Assembly: GCA_965370435.1 (NCBI GenBank)
Contig: CBDUUP010000106.1
Location: 1-11,864, forward strand
Length of the DNA: 11,864 bases
Direction: 5' to 3'
Source: CBDUUP01 sp965370435
GTDB taxonomy: Bacteria; Chloroflexota; Anaerolineae; Anaerolineales; UBA11579
Below, one piece after another: positions 1 to 5,534 of the stretch; the stretch's first letter is position 1, and each line of letters opens with the position of its first letter. Under the pieces are notes generated by a model. The model worked only from the letters and a program-made list of their open reading frames with translations, made no database searches and was not told the DNA's origin. The translations under genes were made by a program, and so were the position numbers.

Positions 1-22
1 CATGTGTAGTTTACCTTCTCCT
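1..22 (-). promoter_or_regulatory. Ribosome binding site and start codon of a gene leaving the left edge
   Basis: Read on the minus strand, AGGAGAAGG (14-22) is followed by 10 nt and then an ATG that is exactly the first three bases of the window. This is a plausible Shine-Dalgarno and start codon for a minus-strand gene lying outside the window, in the same direction as glmS. None of its protein is visible, so its identity is unknown. The gap between it and glmS (about 23-233) is AT-rich. It contains no open reading frame I would defend, no clear terminator for glmS, and only weak promoter-like matches. Confidence 0.35.
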
Positions 23-233
23 GAAAAAAAAGAGAGAACTCAACTATCCGCAGGCATACAATTCATACAAACTAACACTTTTCGATTATTAAACATCGTG
101 GACATTCTTCATCAAGGTGTTATGTTAATTACAATAATACTATAAGTTGTACTTATTAGAATATATTTATTGACTCAATTCATCAGCATAAAACATCATA
201 ACTAGTAATTTGGAACAGCTTTTGTGATAATGC

Positions 234-2075
234 TTACTCCACCGTCACCGACTTGGCGAGATTGCGGGGTTGGTCTACGTCGAGGCCGAGGAGGGCGGCG
301 ACGTGGTAGGCGAGGATTTGGAGGGGGATTATGGTGGTGACGGGGCTGAGCAGCCAGGGGGTTTTGGGCATCCAGATGACGTGGTCGGCCAGGGTGGGGA
401 TGAGTTCGTCGCCGTCGGTGGCGAGGGCGATGACGTCGCCGCCGCGGGCTTTGGTCTGCTCTATCTGGCTGAGCATCTTCTCGTACCACTTGTCTTGAGG
501 GGCGATGACGATGGTGGGCATGTCTTTGTCCACCAGGGCGATGGGGCCGTGCTTCATCTCACCGGCGGGATAGCCCTCGGCGTGGATGTAGGAGATCTCC
601 TTGAGCTTGAGGGCGCCTTCAAAGGCGGAGGGCATGCTGATCCCTCGGCCCAGGTAGAGGCAGTGGGTGATGTCCTTGATGACGTGGGCGATCTGCTCTA
701 CGTCCGCTTCCCGGGCCAGACAATCGGCAGCCAGGGTGGGCACGAGGCGGAGATCGGCGACCAGGGCACGGCGGTTCTTCTCGGTGAGGAGGCCGCGCAG
801 GTCGGCCAGCAGAATGGCGAGCATGTAGAGGTCCACCAGGGGGGCGGTGTAGGCTTTGGTGGAGGCTACGCCGATCTCGGGGCCGGTCTGCATGGAGATG
901 AAACCGTCGGAGATGCGCATGGCCTGAGAACCGATAACGTTGACGATGGACCAGAGCGTTGCGCCGCGCTGGCGGCCTTCGGTCATGGCGGCAAGGGTGT
1001 CGGCGGTCTCGCCGGATTGGCTGATGGCGAGGACGACGGTGTTCTCGTCCACGATGGGGTTCCGGTAGCGGAACTCGGAGGCGATGTCCACCTCGACGGG
1101 GATACGGGCGATGTGCTCTATGACGATCTTGCCGACCAACCCGGCATAGGAAGCGGTACCGCAAGCAATGATAAAAATCTTCTCGATCTTTTGGGCGAAT
1201 TCGGGGGTGAGGTTGAGGTCGGGGAGGATGATCTTCCCGGCATCGAAGTCGGCCCGCCCGGCGATGGTGTCGGTGAGGGAACGGACTTGCTCGTGGATCT
1301 CTTTTTGCATGAAGTGGCGGAACTCGCCCTTCTCGGCGGCGACGGGGTCGAAGGGAACCGTCTGCACTTTGTAGTCGACGGGTTCGCCGTCCAGAGTCAG
1401 CACTTCCAGGCCATCCTGGGTGACGACGGCCATCTGGCCTGACTCCAGGAATACCATCTGGCGGGTGTGCTCCAAGATGGCGGGCAGGTCGGAGGCGATG
1501 AACATCTCCCCTTCGCCCACTCCGATCACGACTCCGCCGGCGTTCCCCAGACGAGCCGCGACGATCTTGTCCGGCTCTTTGGAAGACATGACGACCACAC
1601 TCTGGTGGCCCTTGAGTTGGTGGAGGGTACGGCGGGCTGCTTCTACAAGACCGCCCTCGACCGCCATGAAACGTTCGACCAGGTGGACGATGGTTTCGGT
1701 GTCGGTTTCGGACTTGAATTCAGCGCCTTCGGCGGAGAGTTCATCGCGCAGTTCGAGAAAGTTCTCGACGATGCCGTTATGGACGACGACGACCTCGCCA
1801 GTGTCGCCCAAATGCGGGTGAGCGTTACGGGCGTTGGGCGCGCCGTGGGTGGCCCAGCGGGTATGGCCGATGCCGACGTTTCCATTGACCGGGTCTTCAT
1901 CCACCATCTTCACCAGGCGGTTGAGCTTCCCGGCGTCGCGGCGGACTTCGATATTTCCATTTTGGAGCACAGCGATCCCGGCTGAATCATAGCCCCGATA
2001 TTCCAGCCGCTTGAGGCCGTTGAGGATGATGGGGGTTGCATCCTGGTGGCCGATGTAGCCAACGATTCCACACAT
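234..2075 (-). CDS. glmS: Glutamine-fructose-6-phosphate aminotransferase (isomerizing)
   Basis: GlmS converts fructose-6-phosphate and glutamine into glucosamine-6-phosphate, the first step to UDP-GlcNAc and peptidoglycan, in the cytoplasm. The start at 2075 gives 613 residues (E. coli GlmS has 609) and begins MCGIVGYIG. This places the N-terminal nucleophile cysteine at residue 2, as the Ntn-type glutaminase domain requires. A longer reading to 2147 would bury that cysteine behind 24 residues and is rejected. GGAGGA lies just upstream of this ATG on the minus strand. Residues 1 to about 240 are the glutaminase domain, with HTRWATHG (R73, W74) and an HNG motif near 99-101. Two SIS sugar-isomerase domains follow; ACGTASYAG and SQSGETADT mark the first, and EGALKLKEISYIHAEGY the second. 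The protein ends in the family-typical LAKSVTVE. No glmS ribozyme is possible in its short leader. It diverges from mreB, so wall-precursor supply and shape genes share one intergenic region. Confidence 0.97.
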   Translation of the reverse strand: MCGIVGYIGHQDATPIILNGLKRLEYRGYDSAGIAVLQNGNIEVRRDAGKLNRLVKMVDEDPVNGNVGIGHTRWATHGAPNARNAHPHLGDTGEVVVVHNGIVENFLELRDELSAEGAEFKSETDTETIVHLVERFMAVEGGLVEAARRTLHQLKGHQSVVVMSSKEPDKIVAARLGNAGGVVIGVGEGEMFIASDLPAILEHTRQMVFLESGQMAVVTQDGLEVLTLDGEPVDYKVQTVPFDPVAAEKGEFRHFMQKEIHEQVRSLTDTIAGRADFDAGKIILPDLNLTPEFAQKIEKIFIIACGTASYAGLVGKIVIEHIARIPVEVDIASEFRYRNPIVDENTVVLAISQSGETADTLAAMTEGRQRGATLWSIVNVIGSQAMRISDGFISMQTGPEIGVASTKAYTAPLVDLYMLAILLADLRGLLTEKNRRALVADLRLVPTLAADCLAREADVEQIAHVIKDITHCLYLGRGISMPSAFEGALKLKEISYIHAEGYPAGEMKHGPIALVDKDMPTIVIAPQDKWYEKMLSQIEQTKARGGDVIALATDGDELIPTLADHVIWMPKTPWLLSPVTTIIPLQILAYHVAALLGLDVDQPRNLAKSVTVE

Positions 2076-2117
2076 GAGGGGTTCCTCCGTTTTTCGGTGA
2101 CAGGGAAAGGTGGAACA

Positions 2118-2147
2118 AGTATACAAGGAAACAAGGATATAAGGCAA
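2118..2147 (-). promoter_or_regulatory. Candidate glmS promoter
   Basis: On the minus strand TTGCCT (2142-2147) and TATACT (2118-2123) are separated by 18 bp, a fair sigma-70 type match (the -10 box matches 5 of 6). Transcription would start near 2111 and leave a leader of about 35 nt before the glmS ATG, containing its Shine-Dalgarno. The position and short leader are sensible, but the call rests on sequence matching alone. Confidence 0.45.
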
Positions 2148-2230
2148 CTATCCGGGAGAATCCGGTGTAGTTACACCTGTTCGTGTTTTTTCCTGTAGGT
2201 TTATTGGGGAGCCACGCCGCAGGATTTTGT

Positions 2231-2390
2231 CCCTCCGGTCTCCCGGAGGGCGTTAGGCCTGAGGTCTTCAGAATGAAGAAAAATGTCGGGTGGTGGCCCA
2301 CCCGGAGGGCATCCGCTGATCTTTCGATTTTCCCGGCCCGCAGGCTGGCAACCTGGGGGGTGTTCCGGTTAGCCCCACGGCGAAGTGGGG
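2231..2390. repeat. Block of GC-rich palindromes between glmS and mreB
   Basis: Several small hairpins lie close together. CCCTCCGG/CCGGAGGG has its arms at 2231-2238 and 2243-2250. TCTTC/GAAGA is at 2265-2279. GGGTGG/CCACCC is at 2288-2293 and 2298-2303. CCCCAC/GTGGGG is at 2373-2378 and 2385-2390, with flanking GGTT and AACC that can also pair. CCCGGAGGGC occurs twice, at 2242-2251 and 2301-2310. The open frames through this block have no ribosome binding site and no recognisable protein. It resembles a patch of dispersed palindromic repeats, not a gene. None of the hairpins has a T-run typical of an intrinsic terminator. Confidence 0.5.
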
Positions 2391-2418
2391 AACCCTCGTC
2401 CTCGTCACCCTGGAATTA

Positions 2419-2463
2419 GTCTAAATGATCTAGGTAGTCTTAGTGGTCTAAGTGGTCGAAAAC
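2419..2463. repeat. 9-bp degenerate tandem repeat array, copy 1
   Basis: Five consecutive 9-bp units can be laid out: GTCTAAATG, ATCTAGGTA, GTCTTAGTG, GTCTAAGTG and GTCGAAAAC, with consensus near GTCTWAGTG. The same unit family appears again at 11156-11227, at the end of rodA. The array is intergenic, between the palindrome block and the mreB promoter region. A 9-bp period is three codons, yet no frame through it looks coding. Confidence 0.7.
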
Positions 2464-2487
2464 CGTGGGACTAGGATGGTTAGACTT

Positions 2488-2516
2488 TTGACAGGGCCGT
2501 GCGCTGTATTTATGTA
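2488..2516 (+). promoter_or_regulatory. Possible distal promoter toward mreB
   Basis: A perfect -35 box TTGACA (2488-2493) is followed after 17 bp by TATGTA (2511-2516), a poor -10 box. If used, it would give a transcript with a leader of about 390 nt before mreB. A stronger -10 signal lies closer to mreB at 2699. I rate this as a possible second start only. Confidence 0.22.
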
Positions 2517-2695
2517 TTTAGGGCCGGGGGCCTCCTGAGGAAGTTGATTGGGGGGTATTATACCGTAAAGAGGAGGGGGAAAGGTTGGTTGAGGTAGGTT
2601 TCTAATGAAGGTATTAGATAACGGAAAATGGCGTTTTGGGTTCTTATAGTCTAAATTAATCCTGCATGAGCATTAACTAGCCAAAATTGCATACA

Positions 2696-2704
2696 TGGTA
2701 TAAT
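2696..2704 (+). promoter_or_regulatory. Extended -10 promoter for mreB
   Basis: TGGTATAAT is an exact extended -10 element (TGnTATAAT). No good -35 box is seen 16-18 bp upstream, which is acceptable for extended -10 promoters. Transcription would begin near 2711, leaving a leader of about 200 nt before the mreB TTG codon. The same TGnTATAAT form is found before minC at 7730-7738. Confidence 0.55.
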
Positions 2705-2733
2705 AAGATGTTAGCATTAAGAAAACGGCAACC

Positions 2734-2826
2734 CAGGAAAAAGTGTGAATCCATCGGGTGGGAGAGCCTTCACCCTCGACCAGAGGCGCTCCCCAATCAC
2801 AACTCCGTAAGACACCCAAGTTCCTG
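2734..2826 (+). promoter_or_regulatory. Foldable 5' leader of mreB, possible cis-regulatory RNA
   Basis: The predicted mreB transcript has an unusually long leader. Within it CAGGAA (2734-2739) can pair with TTCCTG (2821-2826), and GTGT (2743-2746) with ACAC (2812-2815), closing a domain of about 90 nt. Inside, GGGAG-A-GCCT (2760-2769) can pair with AGGC-G-CTCCC (2784-2793), a near-continuous 10-bp helix with one mismatch. A competing hairpin GGGTG (2756-2760) with CACCC (2771-2775) is mutually exclusive with that helix. I compared it by eye with c-di-AMP (ydaO) and other known riboswitch patterns and found no convincing match. A five-codon ATG frame (2848-2865) lies downstream but has no clear ribosome binding site. 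The rest of the leader up to 2910 shows only the mreB Shine-Dalgarno. Confidence 0.3.
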
Positions 2827-2910
2827 CGGCAAGACAGAGATCCATCCATGCGCTTGATGGCCTAAAAACGTAAGCGGCTTAGTCCAGCAAACAAAAGCAA
2901 GGAGATCGAT

Positions 2911-3966
2911 TTGGCTTTCAATCCCCTAAACTGGCTTCTGGGGTTTTTCTCACTAGACATCGGCATTGACCTGGGCACAGCCAATACTTTGGTGCATGTC
3001 CGGGGTAAAGGTATTGTCATCAACGAACCCTCCTGGGTGGCGATTGAAAAAAGGTCCCGGCAACCCTTGGCAATAGGGGCCGAGGCAAAAGAAATGGTGG
3101 GACGCACCCCCATCAACGTGATCGCGGTGCGCCCGTTACGAGATGGGGTCATCTCGGAGTTTGAGATCACTGAAGCCATGTTGGAATACTTCATTGGGAA
3201 AACGCACGAGCAAAGCATTGTGCCCCTGCCTCGCCCCCGGGTGGTGATCGGCATTCCCTCGGGGGTGACGGAGGTGGAAAAACGGGCCGTTTTTGACGCC
3301 GCTATGCTAGCAGGGGCGAGAGAAACTCACCTCATCCACGAGCCGACGGCTTCAGCGCTGGCGGCAGGTCTGCCAATAGGGGAGGTTCAAGGCAGCATGA
3401 TCGTTGATATAGGCGGCGGGACTTCGGAGGTATCGGTATTTTCAATGGGGGGCATCGTGGTCTCCCGTTCGCTGCGTGTGGCGGGGGATGAATTGGATGA
3501 GGATATTGTTCAGTACGTGCGCAATAAATATAACCTTCTGGTAGGCGCTCGGATGGCAGAGCGGGTGAAAATAGCAATCGGCTCAGCCTATCCGCTCCCA
3601 GAAGAAGGCACCATGACGGTGCGGGGCCGCAACCTGGTCTCTGGACTGCCGGAAGCCATCGAGCTATCTTCGGTGGAGATTCGAGATGCGATCTCCGGGT
3701 CGGTGATGACGATCATTGAGACCATCAAGGACGCGCTGGACGAAGTCCCCCCTGAAATTGTGGCTGACCTGATGGACAATGGAGTTTGTCTGGCAGGGGG
3801 CGGGTCGCTATTGAAAGGTCTGGCTGAGCGGCTGTCGGACGAACTGCGGATACGGGTATGGGTGGCCGAAGATCCGATGACCTGTGTGGCGCGGGGCGCG
3901 GGCATGGTCCTGGAAGACCTGGAGGCCATGAAACATTGGCTGGTCAGTGTGGACGGAACGTACTAA
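2911..3966 (+). CDS. mreB: Rod shape-determining protein MreB (bacterial actin)
   Basis: MreB polymerises on the inner face of the cytoplasmic membrane and steers the elongation machinery. The start is TTG at 2911, because AAGGAG (2899-2904) sits 6 nt before it; the resulting 351 residues fit the family (about 330-350). The actin ATPase motifs are all present. Phosphate-1 is DIGIDLGTAN at residues 16-25, phosphate-2 is DIGGGTSEVS starting at D166, and the adenosine motif GVCLAGGGSLLKG starts at residue 291. The N-terminus FNPLNWLLGFF looks like an amphipathic membrane-binding helix ahead of the first strand, as in several MreB proteins. It is first in an mreB-mreC-mreD-mrdA order. A hairpin with a T-run immediately follows the gene, suggesting that much transcription ends or pauses there. 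Identification as MreB and not Mbl is by context, as the two cannot be separated by sequence alone here. Confidence 0.96.
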   Translation: MAFNPLNWLLGFFSLDIGIDLGTANTLVHVRGKGIVINEPSWVAIEKRSRQPLAIGAEAKEMVGRTPINVIAVRPLRDGVISEFEITEAMLEYFIGKTHEQSIVPLPRPRVVIGIPSGVTEVEKRAVFDAAMLAGARETHLIHEPTASALAAGLPIGEVQGSMIVDIGGGTSEVSVFSMGGIVVSRSLRVAGDELDEDIVQYVRNKYNLLVGARMAERVKIAIGSAYPLPEEGTMTVRGRNLVSGLPEAIELSSVEIRDAISGSVMTIIETIKDALDEVPPEIVADLMDNGVCLAGGGSLLKGLAERLSDELRIRVWVAEDPMTCVARGAGMVLEDLEAMKHWLVSVDGTY

Positions 3967-3981
3967 TCTGTTATCCTCTAC

Positions 3982-4015
3982 CGCCAGCCTGGGCACTACG
4001 CAAGGCTGGCGTTTT
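3982..4015 (+). terminator. Hairpin with short T-run between mreB and mreC (attenuator or partial terminator)
   Basis: CGCCAGCCT (3982-3990) pairs perfectly with AGGCTGGCG (4003-4011) around a 12-nt loop, followed directly by TTTT (4012-4015). It begins 15 nt after the mreB stop and ends 11 nt before the mreC ATG. The stem is strong but the T-run is only four bases, so read-through is likely. The position suits a device that makes more mreB than mreC message. Confidence 0.6.
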
Positions 4016-4026
4016 AGCGCCCTGAC

Positions 4027-4860
4027 ATGAGACCGACAATCCCTCGATCCATCCAATTAGCGATGCTGGCCCTATTTGTGGTGGGCGTGTCCCTGCTGGC
4101 ATTGGGCGGCTACCTAACTCCCGTCACTCAAGCGATATTATCGCCAATCGTGGATGCTCAGACCTGGATATCTTCCCGATTCCAGGCTTTGCAAGAACTT
4201 CTCACCGCCCCGGCTGATCTGACCAGCTTGCGGTTAGAGAATGATCGCTTGAAATCAGAAATCGCCCGACTACAAGGTGAAGTGGTCAACCTTCAGCAGC
4301 AAGTGGCCGATACGGAAATTCTCGAGACGCTGCTGGGTTTCGCCCGGGCCAACCCCAGCTACCAATATAAGGGGGCCAGGGTTATTGGACGCGATCCCAG
4401 CCCGTTCCTGCATTACGTCATCATTGACCGCGGCTCGGACGACGGATTGCGGCCAGGGATGCCGGTGGTCACCGATCAAGGTTTGGTGGGGCGTATCTCT
4501 GCGGTGAGCGCATTGGGGGCCAGGGTGCAGCTCATCACCGACCCGGCCTCTTCGGTGAATGTTCTTATACAGCCTTCGGAGGCGGATGCCCGGCTATTGG
4601 GCAGCATCACCGGAGACATCTCGATTGATTTAATCCCCCAGGAAATCACCATATCGTCGGGCAACCTGGTGCTGACCTCCGGTCTGGGCGGAAACTATCC
4701 GGCCAACGTGCTGGTGGGCCAGGTGAACAGCGTGCGGCAGGAAGCCACTGCTCTGTTCCAAATTGCATCGGTTCAACCGGCGGTGGATTTTTCCAAGCTG
4801 GAACTTGTGCTGATTATTGTTAACTTCCAGCCTATAGATATTACTCCCCTGATACCGTAA
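4027..4860 (+). CDS. mreC: Rod shape-determining protein MreC
   Basis: MreC is a bitopic membrane protein whose outer part binds PBP2 and MreD and helps activate the elongation synthase. The 277 residues match the family. A single membrane span lies at about residues 9-30 (LAMLALFVVGVSLLALGGYL). A coiled coil follows at about 64-100 (SLRLENDRLKSEIARLQGEV), and then the beta-rich MreC domain with VIGRDPSPF, DRGSDDGLRPGMPVV and GLVGRI from about 119 to 157. The ATG at 4027 has no recognisable Shine-Dalgarno; the preceding bases are the end of the mreB-mreC hairpin and a pyrimidine-rich stretch. A second in-frame ATG at 4063 is no better and would cut into the membrane helix. Translation may therefore be weak, which fits MreC being needed in smaller amounts than MreB. 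Confidence 0.94.
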   Translation: MRPTIPRSIQLAMLALFVVGVSLLALGGYLTPVTQAILSPIVDAQTWISSRFQALQELLTAPADLTSLRLENDRLKSEIARLQGEVVNLQQQVADTEILETLLGFARANPSYQYKGARVIGRDPSPFLHYVIIDRGSDDGLRPGMPVVTDQGLVGRISAVSALGARVQLITDPASSVNVLIQPSEADARLLGSITGDISIDLIPQEITISSGNLVLTSGLGGNYPANVLVGQVNSVRQEATALFQIASVQPAVDFSKLELVLIIVNFQPIDITPLIP

Positions 4861-4906
4861 TGAAAATACTTTCCCCCGGCTTGGGTGTAGTCGCCTCCCA
4901 AAATTC

Positions 4907-4980
4907 GGGGCGCAGCACGCTGCGCCCCTACAAGAGCAGCCTGGAATATGCCCGTGGGCGGGGACAAGCCCCGCCCCTAC
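4907..4980. repeat. Pair of REP-like palindromes between mreC and mreD
   Basis: The first is a perfect 10-bp stem, GGGGCGCAGC (4907-4916) with GCTGCGCCCC (4919-4928). The second is GGGCGGGG (4956-4963) with CCCCGCCC (4969-4976). Each ends in the same GCCCCTAC on its right edge (to 4931 and 4980), which suggests one repeat family with a fixed border. A weaker TTGGG/CCCAA pair precedes them at 4881-4901. They lie in the 173 bp gap inside the operon and lack T-runs. This is a dispersed-repeat type of element and could affect mRNA stability. Confidence 0.6.
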
Positions 4981-5033
4981 AGACAGGACACATTAGGCTC
5001 GACCATAAAAGAGAACGACGGTAATTTGATCAA

Positions 5034-5534
5034 ATGGCGATAATGCTTGGCATTTTAGTAAACGGCATCGCGGTGATGCTCCAGACCACCATCGTGGGGC
5101 GGGTCACGCTGCTGCACGGATTCGCCGACCTGGTCATGCTGACAGTGGTAAGCTGGTCGCTGCACGAAAAGGTGCGCTCCACATGGCCGTGGGCGGTGGC
5201 GGCCGGGTTGATGGTTGGGTGGGTGTCGGCCTTGCCCTGGTGGGTCCCGCTCGCCGGGTATGCGATGATCGCGGGGATGTCAGCTTTCCTTCAATCGCGC
5301 CTCTGGCAGATCCCGATCTTGTCCTTATTCATCCTCACTCTGGCAGGAACGGTCAGCTTGCAAGGTTCATCATATCTGGTGTTGATCATCCTGGGGGCCA
5401 ATCTCCCCTTGCTAGAAAGTTTCAACCTCATCCTGCTGCCCAGCCTGCTGTTGAATTTCCTGTTGGCATTACCGGTATATGGCCTGATTGGCGAAGTCGC
5501 CAGTTGGGTTAATCCCAAAGAGATAGAAGCATGA
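5034..5534 (+). CDS. mreD: Rod shape-determining protein MreD
   Basis: MreD is the integral membrane partner of MreC and MreB in the elongation complex. The 166-residue product is very hydrophobic with about five predicted membrane segments, the size and form of MreD. The assignment rests on this topology plus its position between mreC and mrdA, since MreD has few invariant motifs. The ATG at 5034 is used; another in-frame ATG at 5043 (residue 4) is equally possible, and neither has a clear Shine-Dalgarno. The stop codon overlaps the mrdA start in an ATGA (5531-5534), so the two are probably translationally coupled. Two hairpin repeats lie in the gap before it. Confidence 0.88.
   Translation: MAIMLGILVNGIAVMLQTTIVGRVTLLHGFADLVMLTVVSWSLHEKVRSTWPWAVAAGLMVGWVSALPWWVPLAGYAMIAGMSAFLQSRLWQIPILSLFILTLAGTVSLQGSSYLVLIILGANLPLLESFNLILLPSLLLNFLLALPVYGLIGEVASWVNPKEIEA

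Noticed and set aside
270..1442. 390-codon plus-strand open frame opposite glmS
   Set aside because: It is a glycine/valine/aspartate-rich antisense shadow caused by the GC-rich codon use of glmS. It has no ribosome binding site or recognisable domain.
2183..2419. 78-codon plus-strand frame through the palindrome block
   Set aside because: It runs through several hairpins, has no Shine-Dalgarno, and its product looks like random translation of GC-rich repeats.
2557..2562. Minus-strand TATAAT as a second glmS promoter
   Set aside because: No -35 box is found at the right distance. It would give a leader of almost 500 nt, and it is part of a small GGTATTATACC palindrome.
2734..2826. c-di-AMP (ydaO) riboswitch upstream of mreB
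   Set aside because: GAATCC and AACTCCG resemble pieces of that class, but the other conserved segments (for example the GGGGTTAATC part) are missing. I call only an unassigned foldable leader.
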